From: Microbacterium testaceum StLB037
Lineage (GTDB): Bacteria; Actinomycetota; Actinomycetes; Actinomycetales; Microbacteriaceae
Assembly: GCF_000202635.1 (NCBI RefSeq)
Contig: NC_015125.1
Coordinates: forward strand, 3,100,001-3,164,000
Length of the DNA stretch: 64,000 nucleotides
Reading direction: 5' to 3'
Part shown: positions 52,587-61,830 of the stretch, one piece after another
Layout: every line of letters starts with the position of its first letter
How positions within the stretch are numbered: the stretch's first letter is position 1
Notes under the pieces: generated by a model
What the model saw: the letters and a program-made list of their open reading frames with translations, nothing else
Databases searched by the model: none
Told to the model about the DNA's origin: nothing
Position numbers and translations under genes: made by a program

Positions 52587-53705
52587 GTGAAGAAGCACAG
52601 CATGCTCAAGACCATCGCCGGGGTGGGCGTCCTCGCGCTCGGCATCGGCCTGGCCGGTTGCGCGGGAGACCGCACGGGCAACAGCGGCGGCGGCGAGCAG
52701 GAGGCCGGCGGCACGATCGGTGTCGCCATGCCGACCCAGCAGTCGGAGCGGTGGATCGCCGACGGCAACAACGTCAAGTCGCAGCTCGAGGAGCTCGGCT
52801 ACCAGGTCGACCTGCAGTACGCGAACGACGACATCCCCACGCAGGTCTCCCAGATCGAGAACATGATCACCACGGGCGCCAAGGCCCTGATCATCGCCTC
52901 GATCGACGGCACCACGCTCACCGACGTCCTGCAGCAGGCCAAGGACGCGAACATCCCCGTCATCGCGTACGACCGCCTCATCAACGGCACCGAGAACGTC
53001 GACTACTACACGACCTTCGACAACTACAAGGTCGGCGTGCAGCAGGCGACCTCGCTCCTCACGGGCCTGGGTGTCCTCGACGCCTCGGGCAAGGAGACGG
53101 GCGCCACCGGTCCCTTCAACATCGAGCTGTTCGCCGGTAGCCCCGACGACAACAACGCCACGTTCTTCTGGAACGGCGCAATGGACACGCTGAAGCCCTA
53201 CATGGACAAGGGCGTGCTCGTGGTCCCCTCGGGCCAGACCGAGTTCGGCCAGGCGGCCATCCTCCGCTGGCTGCCGGAGACGGCGCAGAAGCGCATGGAG
53301 AACATCCTCACCGTCATCGGCGGCACCAAGCTCAACGGTGTCCTGTCGCCTTACGACGGCCTGTCGATCGGCATCATCTCCGCCCTCACCTCGGGCGGCT
53401 ACTCGGCCGACGCGCTCCCCGTCATCACGGGCCAGGACGCCGAGGCCGGCTCGATCAAGTCGATCATCGCCGGTGAGCAGTACTCGACGATCTTCAAGGA
53501 CACGCGCGAGCTCGCCAAGCAGGCCGTGACCATGGTCGACGACATCCGCAAGGGCGAGACCCCCGAGACGAACGACACCACGACGTACGACAACGGCAAG
53601 AAGGTCGTCCCCTCGTACCTCCTGCAGTCGACGATCGTCACCAAGGACAACTACAAGGAAGTCCTCGTCGACAGCGGTTACTACACCGAGGCCGACCTCA
53701 AGTAA
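52587..53705 (+). CDS. chvE: Monosaccharide-binding lipoprotein, ChvE-like
   Basis: A 372-residue lipoprotein (lipobox IGLAGC) of the class-B periplasmic-binding fold. The mature part runs [50 protein letters not shown], then [20 protein letters not shown] and [14 protein letters not shown], matching ChvE/XylF-type sugar binders. GTG 52587 is preceded by GGAGGG. Predicted ligand: xylose, glucose, arabinose or galactose, as ChvE-GguAB systems take several monosaccharides. It is the first gene of the operon. Confidence 0.87.
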   Translation: MKKHSMLKTIAGVGVLALGIGLAGCAGDRTGNSGGGEQEAGGTIGVAMPTQQSERWIADGNNVKSQLEELGYQVDLQYANDDIPTQVSQIENMITTGAKALIIASIDGTTLTDVLQQAKDANIPVIAYDRLINGTENVDYYTTFDNYKVGVQQATSLLTGLGVLDASGKETGATGPFNIELFAGSPDDNNATFFWNGAMDTLKPYMDKGVLVVPSGQTEFGQAAILRWLPETAQKRMENILTVIGGTKLNGVLSPYDGLSIGIISALTSGGYSADALPVITGQDAEAGSIKSIIAGEQYSTIFKDTRELAKQAVTMVDDIRKGETPETNDTTTYDNGKKVVPSYLLQSTIVTKDNYKEVLVDSGYYTEADLK

Positions 53706-53738
53706 TCCCCGCGGGCGGGCTTCGTCCCGTCCCGCACC

Positions 53739-53777
53739 GCCTCCGCCGCGATCGATCCGTTCGGTCGCGGCGGAGGC
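53739..53777 (+). promoter_or_regulatory. Strong hairpin between chvE and gguA
   Basis: GCCTCCGCCGCGA (53739-53751) pairs perfectly with TCGCGGCGGAGGC (53765-53777) over a 13-nt loop with further partial pairing. It lies inside the operon, 34 nt after the SBP stop and 54 nt before the ATPase start. Hairpins in this place often stabilise the SBP mRNA or partly terminate, giving more SBP than transporter. Confidence 0.6.
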
Positions 53778-53830
53778 GACCCACGTCTCTCATCCCCACC
53801 GGCCACGGCCGGCCCTGCAAGGAGGACCTC

Positions 53831-55375
53831 GTGAGCACCATCCTCGAGATGCGCTCGATCACCAAGGAGTTCCCCGGCGTCATCGCGCTCGCCGACGTGT
53901 CGTTGACCGTCGAGCGCGGAACGGTCCACGCCATCTGTGGCGAGAACGGCGCCGGCAAGTCCACTCTCATGAAGGTGCTCAGCGGTGTGTACCCCGCGGG
54001 CGACTACCGCGGCGAGATCGTCTTCGACGGCAACACCGTCGAGTTCAAAGACATCCGCGACAGCGAGTCGGCCGGCATCGTCATCATCCACCAGGAGCTC
54101 GCGCTGAGCCCCTACCTCTCGATCGCCGAGAACATCTTCCTGGGCAACGAGATCACCCACCGTGGACTCATCGACTGGGATGCCACGAACCGCGAAGCCG
54201 CGAAGCTTCTCGCGCGCGTGGGCCTCGGCGACAGCCCCGACGTGCCCGTCAACGAGATCGGCGTCGGCAAGCAGCAGCTCGTCGAGATCGCGAAGGCCCT
54301 CTCGAAGGACGTCAAGCTCCTCATCCTCGACGAGCCGACCGCGGCCCTGAACGACGACGACTCGGAGCACCTGCTCGACCTGATCCGCCACCTCAAGGGC
54401 CAGGGGATCACCTGCATCATCATCAGCCACAAGCTCAACGAGATCCGCGCCATCGCCGACGAGGTCACGATCATCCGTGACGGTCGCACGATCGAGACGC
54501 TCGACGTCGCCACGGGCGGCACGAGCGAGGACCGCATCATCCGCGGGATGGTCGGACGCGAGCTCGAGAACCGCTACCCCGATCGTGATGTCGAGATCGG
54601 CGAAGAGGTCCTGCGCATCGAGGACTGGAACGTCAGCCACCCCACGGATGCCAGCCGCACCGTCATCCACAACGCGAACCTCACGGTGCGCGCCGGTGAA
54701 GTCGTCGGCATCGCCGGCCTCATGGGCGCCGGTCGTACCGAGCTCGCGATGAGCGTGTTCGGCAAGAGCTTCGGCTCGCGCATCTCCGGCAACGTCTACG
54801 TGCGCGGACAGAAGGTCGACACCTCGACCGTTCCCGCCGCCATCCGCAGCGGACTGGCGTACGTGACCGAGGACCGCAAGGGCGCCGGTCTCAACCTCAT
54901 CGACACGATCAAGCGCAACATCTCGATCGCCGGGATGCGCAAGCTCGTCAAGGGCGGGTTCGTCGACGGTGACGAGGAGTACCTCGTCGCCAACCGCTAC
55001 CGCAAGTCGATGAACATCAAGGCGCCGAGCGTCGACGTGGTCGTCGGGAAGCTCTCCGGCGGCAACCAGCAGAAGGTCGTGCTGTCGCAGTGGCTCTTCT
55101 CCGACCCCGAGGTGCTCATCCTCGACGAGCCCACCCGCGGCATCGACGTCGGCGCGAAGTACGAGATCTACACGATCATCAACTCCCTCGCGGCGCAGGG
55201 GAAGGGCGTGCTGGTGATCTCCTCGGAGCTCCCCGAGCTGCTCGGCATCTGCGACCGCATCTACACCCTCAGCGAAGGCCACATCACCGGCCAGCTGCCC
55301 ATCGAAGAGGCCACTCCCGAGGCACTCATGGTGCTCATGACGAAGGAAAAGGAAGCCGACCATGTCAGCGCTTGA
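53831..55375 (+). CDS. gguA: Monosaccharide ABC importer ATP-binding protein, GguA-like (two NBDs)
   Basis: A 514-residue tandem ATPase. NBD1 has Walker [10 protein letters not shown], signature [15 protein letters not shown] and Walker [15 protein letters not shown]2 has a degenerate Walker [10 protein letters not shown], the signature [15 protein letters not shown] and Walker [17 protein letters not shown]. This asymmetry is normal for sugar importers of the Xyl/Rbs/Ggu class. GTG 53831 is preceded by GGAGGA. It overlaps gguB by 14 nt. Confidence 0.92.
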   Translation: MSTILEMRSITKEFPGVIALADVSLTVERGTVHAICGENGAGKSTLMKVLSGVYPAGDYRGEIVFDGNTVEFKDIRDSESAGIVIIHQELALSPYLSIAENIFLGNEITHRGLIDWDATNREAAKLLARVGLGDSPDVPVNEIGVGKQQLVEIAKALSKDVKLLILDEPTAALNDDDSEHLLDLIRHLKGQGITCIIISHKLNEIRAIADEVTIIRDGRTIETLDVATGGTSEDRIIRGMVGRELENRYPDRDVEIGEEVLRIEDWNVSHPTDASRTVIHNANLTVRAGEVVGIAGLMGAGRTELAMSVFGKSFGSRISGNVYVRGQKVDTSTVPAAIRSGLAYVTEDRKGAGLNLIDTIKRNISIAGMRKLVKGGFVDGDEEYLVANRYRKSMNIKAPSVDVVVGKLSGGNQQKVVLSQWLFSDPEVLILDEPTRGIDVGAKYEIYTIINSLAAQGKGVLVISSELPELLGICDRIYTLSEGHITGQLPIEEATPEALMVLMTKEKEADHVSA

Positions 55376-56627
55376 CAACACCGTGACCCCGCAGGGTCCC
55401 GCGACGCCGAAGGGTCCCGTCGGCGGCGGAGCCGGCGGCGGTGCCGGCAGCATTCTGCAGTTCTTCACGTCGCGACTGCGTGAGATCGGCATCTTCATCG
55501 CCCTGATCGTCATCGTCCTGCTCTTCCAGGCGCTGACCGGCGGGCGTCTGCTCACCGCGGGCAACGTGTCGAACATCATCGTCCAGAACAGCTACATCCT
55601 GATCCTCGCGATCGGCATGGTGATGATCATCATCGCCGGCCACATCGACCTGTCGGTCGGTTCGGTCGCCGCCTTCGTCGGTGCGGTCTCGGGCGTGCTG
55701 ATCGTGCAGTGGGGCCTGCCCTGGTGGCTCGGCATCCTGCTCTCGCTCCTCCTCGGTGCGGTGGTCGGCATGTGGCAGGGCTTCTGGGTGGCGTACATCG
55801 GCATCCCGGCCTTCATCGTGACCCTCGCGGGCATGCTGCTCTTCCGCGGTCTGACGCAGATGACCCTGGGCAACACCCAGATCACGCCGTTCCCCACCGA
55901 GTACCGCGCCCTCGGCGGCGGGTACCTCTTCCCCGACCTGTTCCCGGCCGCGAGCTCGCCGGCCGAGTGGATCACCGTCGGACTCGGCGTGCTGACCCTC
56001 GTGCTGTTCGTCGTGTCGCAGGTGCGTCAGCGGGCGAAGCGCGCCGCCCTCGAGCTGCAGAACGAGCCGCAGGTCGCCTTCCTCGTGAAGCTCATCGGTG
56101 GCGGTGCCCTCATCGCGTACCTCACCTACCTGCTCGGCGTCGCTCCCGGTTCGCGCGGAACGCCCATCGTGCTCGTCGTGCTCGGCGTGCTGATCATCGG
56201 CTACTCCACGGTGATGAGCCGCAGCGTCTTCGGTCGCCACATCTACGCGATCGGTGGAAACCGCACCGCCGCGAAGCTCTCGGGTATCAACACCCGTCGC
56301 GTCGACTTCCTGCTGTTCGTCAACATGGGTGTCCTCGCGGCCCTCGCCGGCATCGTGTTCACGGGCCGTCTGAACTCCGCCGGGCCCGGCGCCGGTAACC
56401 TCTTCGAGCTGGATGCCATCGCCGCCTCCTTCATCGGTGGAGCGGCCGTCCAGGGCGGTGTCGGCCGCGTGGTCGGCGCGATCGCCGGTGGTCTGGTCAT
56501 GGGTGTGCTCAACAACGGCATGTCGCTCATGGGCATCTCGACCGACGTGCAGCAGTTCATCAAGGGCCTCGTGCTCCTGCTGGCCGTGGCCTTCGACGTG
56601 TGGAACAAGAACCGCACCCGCGGGTGA
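55362..56627 (+). CDS. gguB: Monosaccharide ABC importer permease, GguB-like
   Basis: A 421-residue polytopic permease of the RbsC/XylH/GguB type. Signature segments include [73 protein letters not shown] and [19 protein letters not shown] glycine/alanine-rich cytoplasmic N-terminus precedes the first helix. The start lies within the gguA gene, and a hairpin terminator follows the stop. Confidence 0.92.
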   Translation: MSALDNTVTPQGPATPKGPVGGGAGGGAGSILQFFTSRLREIGIFIALIVIVLLFQALTGGRLLTAGNVSNIIVQNSYILILAIGMVMIIIAGHIDLSVGSVAAFVGAVSGVLIVQWGLPWWLGILLSLLLGAVVGMWQGFWVAYIGIPAFIVTLAGMLLFRGLTQMTLGNTQITPFPTEYRALGGGYLFPDLFPAASSPAEWITVGLGVLTLVLFVVSQVRQRAKRAALELQNEPQVAFLVKLIGGGALIAYLTYLLGVAPGSRGTPIVLVVLGVLIIGYSTVMSRSVFGRHIYAIGGNRTAAKLSGINTRRVDFLLFVNMGVLAALAGIVFTGRLNSAGPGAGNLFELDAIAASFIGGAAVQGGVGRVVGAIAGGLVMGVLNNGMSLMGISTDVQQFIKGLVLLLAVAFDVWNKNRTRG

Positions 56628-56640
56628 TCCACGCCCCCTT

Positions 56641-56677
56641 CGAGACGCCCCGACGCCCTGTGCGCCGGGGCGTCTCG
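56641..56677 (+). terminator. Terminator after gguB
   Basis: CGAGACGCCCCG (56641-56652) pairs perfectly with CGGGGCGTCTCG (56666-56677) across 13 nt, directly after the gguB stop (56627) and before the next gene (56702). Confidence 0.75.
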
Positions 56678-56701
56678 CCGTTGCTGGGGCAGGATGGAGC
56701 G

Positions 56702-57964
56702 GTGACCCCCCGCACGCCCTTCCGCCGCGCCGCCGCTCTCCTCGCGGTCCTCGCGCTCGGTCTCGCGGGCTGCACGTCGACGACCGCGCGGGAAACGGGC
56801 TCCAGCGACGGGGCGGGGGTGATCGGTGTCGCGCTGCCGGCGACCGAGGACGCCGCGTGGGAGCAGGCGGGTGACGCGGTGGCATCCGAACTCCGCGATC
56901 GCGGTTACCGCGTCGACGTCCAGTACGCCGCCGACGACGCGCGCACGCAGGCCTCGCAGGTGCAGAACATGCTCACGAAGGGGATGGATGCCGTGATCGT
57001 GGCGCCCCTGTCGGCCGACGAGCTCGAGGGACCCGCCGACGTCGCGCGGGAGGACGGCGTCCCGGTCCTGGTGCTCGGCCGCGGCCTCCCGGTCGCCGGG
57101 GCCGGATACGCGGCGGTCGTCGAGCCGGAGGAGCTCGGCCGTGCCGAGGCCCGGGCTCTGCTGGACGCTCTGGACGCGGGGGAGCGGACGGATGCCGCGG
57201 ACCCGACGATCTCGCCGGACGCCGGCACCCTCGATCCCGGCACCGGCGCCCCCGACACGTCCGAGCCCGAGACCGCGGATCCCGATCCCGGCGGATCTGT
57301 GTCGACCACGCCGTCCGGGCCCGCCGAGGTCATCGTCCTCGGCGGTGACGAGAACGATGGCTGGGAGCAACGCCGCTACGACACGGCCATCGACACGCTC
57401 GCGCCCGCGGTCGCCGAGGGGCGGATCCTGATCACGTCGGGCGCGACCTGGGCCGATGCCACGGTCGCCGAGGCGCCGCTCGATGTCGCCGCAGCCGCCG
57501 AGGAGCGCGTGCGCGACGCCCTGCCTGGCACCGGTGTGGTCGAGGATCCCGCCGTCGCCATCCTCGCCCTCGGCGACGCCGTCACCCGCGGTGTGGTCAC
57601 GGCGCTCACGACCGACCCGCCGGTGTCCGAGACCGCGTCCCCGACGCCGACCCCCTCGGCGACCGGCGACCGCGCGGTGCCCGTCGTCGTGGGTTCGGGC
57701 GCCGACCTCGCCACGGTCCAGGCCCTCGACGGCGGCGTGCTCGCCGCGACGGTCTTCGTCGACACCCGCGAGCTGGCGATCCCGATTGCGGATGCCGTGG
57801 AGGCCGTTCTCGATGACAGCGAACCCGCGGGGGACGGGACGGAGATCGCCGGGCTCAGCGGCATCCCGGCCCTCGCGATCGGTGCGCAGACCCTCCGCGC
57901 CGACGACATCGCGTCGGCCCTCGTCGAGACGGGATGGCTGACCCCCGAGGAGCTTTCGGGATAA
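56702..57964 (+). CDS. Second ChvE-like substrate-binding lipoprotein with unusual internal insertion
   Basis: A 420-residue lipoprotein (lipobox LGLAGC) whose beginning parallels the ChvE-like protein 4 kb upstream: VIGVALPATEDAAWEQAGDAVASELRDRGYRVDVQYAADDARTQASQVQNML. After the first lobe it carries an Asp/Pro/Thr/Ser-rich segment (about 160-205) and another Pro/Thr/Ser stretch near 310-325 not expected in a classical SBP. The hinge and ligand residues look poorly kept. It could be a degenerate SBP, a sugar sensor or a surface protein. GTG 56702 follows the terminator of gguB, so it may have its own promoter. Confidence 0.7.
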   Translation: MTPRTPFRRAAALLAVLALGLAGCTSTTARETGSSDGAGVIGVALPATEDAAWEQAGDAVASELRDRGYRVDVQYAADDARTQASQVQNMLTKGMDAVIVAPLSADELEGPADVAREDGVPVLVLGRGLPVAGAGYAAVVEPEELGRAEARALLDALDAGERTDAADPTISPDAGTLDPGTGAPDTSEPETADPDPGGSVSTTPSGPAEVIVLGGDENDGWEQRRYDTAIDTLAPAVAEGRILITSGATWADATVAEAPLDVAAAAEERVRDALPGTGVVEDPAVAILALGDAVTRGVVTALTTDPPVSETASPTPTPSATGDRAVPVVVGSGADLATVQALDGGVLAATVFVDTRELAIPIADAVEAVLDDSEPAGDGTEIAGLSGIPALAIGAQTLRADDIASALVETGWLTPEELSG

Positions 57965-58028
57965 CCCGAACGCGGGCGGGGGCTGCCCGGGCGGTGCCGG
58001 AGCGGGACCCACCCCTACCGTGGAACAC

Positions 58029-59387
58029 ATGACCACGGCATCCGTCCTCCCGCCTCCTCCGCCCAACCCGGCCGGCCGCGACGACTCCGCGACCGACACG
58101 GCGGCCACCCTTCCCCTGCCGCCCTCCGCTCCGGTCGCCACCGCGCCGTCGCGCGTGCGGATCGCGACCCCCGGCCGCATCGCCGGGGCGGCGGCGCAGC
58201 TGGCCGCCCTCGGCCTCGTCGGGCCGATCGTGTTCAGCGCCCTCTTCGGTATGCTCGGCGGCGGTCTCGGGCTGCTCGTCGCGATGCTCGTCGGGGTCGT
58301 CGTCCTCGTGGGCCTCGTCTACGCCCTCTTCGCCGTGGCGTGGTTCGAACGGGCGCGCGTCGACGGTCTGTACGGCTTCGGACTCCCGCCGCTGCGTCCG
58401 CGCCGGAGCACCCGCCCCGGCTTCGTCGGCTTCCTGCACACGATCTGGCTGCAGGCGATCGACCCGGGGCAGTGGCGTGCCGTGGCCTCGTTCGCGATCG
58501 GCACCCTCCTTGGATTGGTGGTGCTGACCGCGGCCGGCCTCTCGGCGTGGGGTCTCGCTCTCGCCGTCGCCCCGATCTTCGGGTGGCCCGACACGCGTTT
58601 CCTCGGGATCTTCCCGCTCGAGGGCTTCGCCGCCCCGATCGTCGGCATCCTCGCCCTCGTCGGCTCGCTCGCCGCCATCGTCGGTGTCGCCGTGCTGCAC
58701 GGCGTGATCGTCCGCGCGATCTTCGTGCCCTCGCGCGAGGCGGAGCTCGAGGAGCGCGCCCGGACGTCCGACACCCGGCGCGCCGGAGCGGTCCGCGCCG
58801 CCGAGGTGGAGCGCACCCGCATCGAACGCGACCTGCACGACGGCGTCCAGCCGCGGCTCGTCTCGATCGGCATGACCCTGGGGCTCGCCCAGACCAAGAT
58901 CGACGACGATCCCGAAACGGCGAAAGCCCTCGTGGCCGAAGCCCATGCCTCGACCAAGTCGGCGATCACCGAACTGCGGCAGCTCGCCCGCGGCATCCAC
59001 GCCTCGGTGCTGGATGATCGGGGACTGGATGCCGCCCTCTCGGCGCTCGCGTCTCGTTCGCACATCCCGGTGACGCTCGACGTGCGCCTGCCGCGTCGGT
59101 GCAGTCGTCCGGCCGAGGCCGCGGTGTACTTCTCGATCGCCGAGGCCCTGACCAATGCCGCCAAGCACTCCCGCGCGACAGCGTGCCGCGTGCACGTGCG
59201 CCTCCGCGAGGACGGGACCCTGTGGGCCCGTGTCGAGGACGACGGCCTGGGCGGCGCGCGCGTCGTGCCCGGCGGTGGACTGGACGGCATCGTCAACCGC
59301 GTGACCGCGGCCGGCGGCACCGCCCGTATCGACAGCCCCCAGGGCGGACCCACGACGGTGGAGGTGAGCGTCCCGTGCGCATCCTGA
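58029..59387 (+). CDS. Sensor histidine kinase (NarL-system type, HisKA_3)
   Basis: A 452-residue membrane kinase. A disordered Pro/Ala-rich N-terminus is followed by four or more membrane helices (about 50-245). A dimerisation/phosphoacceptor domain has His270 in RIERDLHDGVQPRL, and the ATPase domain has the N box EALTNAAKHSRA and the G box DDGLGGARVVPGGGLDGIVNRV. The signal is unknown; the many membrane segments suggest envelope sensing. TACCGT ends 7 nt before the ATG. It overlaps the response regulator gene by 13 nt. Confidence 0.88.
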   Translation: MTTASVLPPPPPNPAGRDDSATDTAATLPLPPSAPVATAPSRVRIATPGRIAGAAAQLAALGLVGPIVFSALFGMLGGGLGLLVAMLVGVVVLVGLVYALFAVAWFERARVDGLYGFGLPPLRPRRSTRPGFVGFLHTIWLQAIDPGQWRAVASFAIGTLLGLVVLTAAGLSAWGLALAVAPIFGWPDTRFLGIFPLEGFAAPIVGILALVGSLAAIVGVAVLHGVIVRAIFVPSREAELEERARTSDTRRAGAVRAAEVERTRIERDLHDGVQPRLVSIGMTLGLAQTKIDDDPETAKALVAEAHASTKSAITELRQLARGIHASVLDDRGLDAALSALASRSHIPVTLDVRLPRRCSRPAEAAVYFSIAEALTNAAKHSRATACRVHVRLREDGTLWARVEDDGLGGARVVPGGGLDGIVNRVTAAGGTARIDSPQGGPTTVEVSVPCAS

Positions 59388-60040
59388 TCTGCGAAGACTC
59401 CGTGCTGCTGCGCGAGGGACTCGTCCGCCTTCTCGCCGACGACGGCCACGAGGTCGTCTCCGCTCTCCCCGACGCCGAAGGATTGGATGCCGCGGTCGCC
59501 GAGACGGCGCCCGAGCTCTGCATCCTCGACGTGCGGCTCCCGCCGACCTGGACCGATGAGGGCATCCGCGCCGCGATCGCGCTGAGGTCCCGGCATCCGG
59601 GACTGGCCGTCCTCGTCCTCTCGCAGTACGTCGAGGAGCAGTACGCCAGCGATCTGATCGCCGACGGACAGGGCTCGCTCGGCTACCTGCTGAAGGACCG
59701 GGTCGCCGACGTCCGGGACTTCCTCGACGCCGTCGCCCGCATCAGCGGGGGAGCGACCGTGCTCGACCCCGAGGTCGTCGGGCAGTTGCTCGCCCGTCGC
59801 CGTCGCGACGAGCGGCTGCAGAGCCTGACCGAGCGCGAGCGCAGCGTGCTGGCCCTCATCGCGGAAGGCCGCTCGAACCAGGCCATCGCGCAGGCGCTCT
59901 TCGTCTCCGAGGCCAGCGTCGAGAAGTACATCACCGCCATCTTCACCAAACTCGGCCTGGAGCAGGACGAGACCGGCAACCGCCGCGTCATCGCCGCCCT
60001 CGTGCACCTGGGCCACGACCACACCGGAGCATCGTCATGA
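59375..60040 (+). CDS. NarL/LuxR-family response regulator
   Basis: A 221-residue regulator: receiver domain with acceptor Asp52 in ELCILDVRLPP and the conserved LKD near 105, then a LuxR-type HTH (LTERERSVLALIAEGRSNQAIAQALFVSEASVEKYI). GTG 59375 lies within the kinase gene. The downstream DUF4097-like gene starts inside this stop, so it may be a target or an accessory of the system. Confidence 0.92.
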   Translation: MRILICEDSVLLREGLVRLLADDGHEVVSALPDAEGLDAAVAETAPELCILDVRLPPTWTDEGIRAAIALRSRHPGLAVLVLSQYVEEQYASDLIADGQGSLGYLLKDRVADVRDFLDAVARISGGATVLDPEVVGQLLARRRRDERLQSLTERERSVLALIAEGRSNQAIAQALFVSEASVEKYITAIFTKLGLEQDETGNRRVIAALVHLGHDHTGASS

Positions 60041-60885
60041 CCACGCAGACCCCCCTCGAGCCGACCCCTCTCGAGCCGACGCCCCCGCAGGCGCCGTCCT
60101 CGCGCCGCGGAACCGTCCTCGCCGTGTCGATCGTCACGATCGTCGTGGGCGCGTGCGCTCTGATCGGCACGGTCGGCGGGACCGCGATCACGGCGGCCGC
60201 CACGCTCTCCGACTCGCGATCCGGGGTCAACGCCGGTTCCGTCTCGGCTCGCGACCTGAGCGACCTCGCGGTCGACGTCGCGGGCGGCTCCCTGACGATC
60301 GAGTACGGCGACGTGGCGGACGCGACCCTGGATGCCGGTGGGGCGCGCCGCGGCGGATGGACGTTCGAGCGCACGGGGGACACCCTGCGCGTGTCGTCGC
60401 CGCGCGGAGCGTTCATCGACTGGGATCGGAGCCCGGGCGCGACGCTCACCCTGCCGCGGAGCCTGAAGGACACGCCGCTCGACGCGCGCATCGACGTCAC
60501 GGGCGGAACACTCGACCTGGACGCCGAGATGCGGGGGCTGACCGTGAACCTCGCCGGTGGGGCGGTCGACCTGTCGGGAAGCGCCGAGACCCTCGAGGTC
60601 ACCGTGGCCGGTGGCGCCGCCACGGCCGCGGTGAAGGGCGTCGACACGGCGTCGTTCGAGGTCGCCGGCGGCGAGCTGACGGCCGGCCTGAGCGGTGCGA
60701 CACCCAGCCGCACCACGGTCACCGTCACGGCCGGTTCGGCGGACATCACCCTGCCCGACGACGAATACCGGGTCGTGAACAACGACGGCATCGGCTCCGT
60801 CGACAACAGCCTGCGCACCTCGTCGTCGGCGAAGGCCGTCGTCGACGTCGAAGCCGCTCTGGGTCAGGTGTCGCTCTCGTCCTGA
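60037..60885 (+). CDS. DUF4097-like putative adhesin, single-pass membrane protein
   Basis: A 282-residue protein: a Pro/Thr-rich cytoplasmic head, one membrane helix (LAVSIVTIVVGACALIGTVGG), and an extracytoplasmic beta-solenoid-like domain of repeated strands (SLTIEYGDV, TLDLDAEMRGLTVNLAGGAVDLSG, LEVTVAGGAATAAV). This is the pattern of DUF4097/DUF4098 proteins found with two-component systems. It overlaps the response regulator stop by 4 bases and ends 22 bases inside the convergent EamA gene. Confidence 0.75.
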   Translation: MTTQTPLEPTPLEPTPPQAPSSRRGTVLAVSIVTIVVGACALIGTVGGTAITAAATLSDSRSGVNAGSVSARDLSDLAVDVAGGSLTIEYGDVADATLDAGGARRGGWTFERTGDTLRVSSPRGAFIDWDRSPGATLTLPRSLKDTPLDARIDVTGGTLDLDAEMRGLTVNLAGGAVDLSGSAETLEVTVAGGAATAAVKGVDTASFEVAGGELTAGLSGATPSRTTVTVTAGSADITLPDDEYRVVNNDGIGSVDNSLRTSSSAKAVVDVEAALGQVSLSS

Positions 60886-61790
60886 CCGTCGCGCCCCCGA
60901 GGGGCCTTTTCCCGTCGTCGATCGGCGGGGAGGGGCCCCTCTCCCGTGCGGCGGGGGCGGGCGATCACCAGCGAGAGCAGGACGAGCGCGATGCCGACCG
61001 CCTGCAGCACCGCGAGGGACTCCCCGCCGACGAGCACCCCGAGCACCACGCCGGTCACGGGGTTGAGGAGCCCGATGATCCCCACGGTCCCCGCGGGGAG
61101 GTGCCGGAGCCCGGTGAACCAGCACACGAAGGCGAGGGCGGTGGCCACCACCGCGATCCCGGCGTAGGCGGCGACTCCGGCGGCATCCACGCGCGGCGGC
61201 GGCCCCTCCACGATCCCGGCCGCGACGATGAGCGCGATCCCGCCCGCGGTGAGCTGCCACGCGGTCGTGGCCAGCAGGGGAGTGTCGTCGCGCCACCGGG
61301 TGGTGAGGATCGCCCCGAGTGACGACGCGAGAACGGCGATGACGGATGCCGCGACCCCGGCCGGTGACACGGATCCCGTCCCGAGGCCGACGACCAGCAG
61401 GACACCGACGATCCCGAGGGCTGCGCCCGCTGCCCACCGCGCGGTCGGCCTCTGGGCGAGGAGCGGCCATGCGATCCCCGCGAGCGCGAGCGGGGCGAGG
61501 GCCATGATCGACGCGGCGATCGAGGAGGGCAGCAGCTGGGCGGCCAGGTAGACGAGCACGAAGAACGCGCCGAAGTTCAGCAGCCCCAGCGCGGGGGCCT
61601 TCCACCACCACGCGCCGCGCGGTCGCCGACGGGCCAGCGCCCACAGCAGGAGTCCGGCGGGCAGGGCGCGCAGCGCGGCGCCCCACAGCGGGGCGTCGGC
61701 CGGAAGCAGGTGCCGTGTCACGACGTAGGTCGCTCCCCACGCGATCGGGGCGACCGCGGTGACGGCGATGACACGCAATTTATCTTCCAT
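60864..61790 (-). CDS. EamA-family (DMT) transporter
   Basis: A 308-residue transporter with ten predicted helices in two EamA repeats (from VIAVTAVAPIAWGATYVVTRHLL and from VAASVIAVLASSLGAILTTRW to LNPVTGVVLGVLVGGESL). EamA/RhaT-type proteins export metabolites such as amino acids, or drugs. The ATG lies inside a palindrome shared with the MarR promoter, and TATACT ends 7 nt upstream, so the mRNA is leaderless. It overlaps the convergent DUF4097-like gene by 22 nt. Confidence 0.88.
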   Translation of the reverse strand: MEDKLRVIAVTAVAPIAWGATYVVTRHLLPADAPLWGAALRALPAGLLLWALARRRPRGAWWWKAPALGLLNFGAFFVLVYLAAQLLPSSIAASIMALAPLALAGIAWPLLAQRPTARWAAGAALGIVGVLLVVGLGTGSVSPAGVAASVIAVLASSLGAILTTRWRDDTPLLATTAWQLTAGGIALIVAAGIVEGPPPRVDAAGVAAYAGIAVVATALAFVCWFTGLRHLPAGTVGIIGLLNPVTGVVLGVLVGGESLAVLQAVGIALVLLSLVIARPRRTGEGPLPADRRREKAPRGRDGQDESDT

Positions 61791-61815
61791 GGAAGACAGT
61801 ATAGTTTCCACGGAA
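61783..61815. promoter_or_regulatory. Divergent promoter with paired palindromes (MarR operator candidate)
   Basis: TCTTCCATGGAAGA (61783-61796) is a perfect 14-bp palindrome whose centre is the EamA ATG. TTCCACGGAA (61806-61815) is a second, related site. Between them the -10-like elements overlap on opposite strands: TATACT for EamA (61798-61803) and TATAGT for the MarR gene (61800-61805). Confidence 0.75.
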
Positions 61816-61830
61816 GGTAATGTGGATGCC

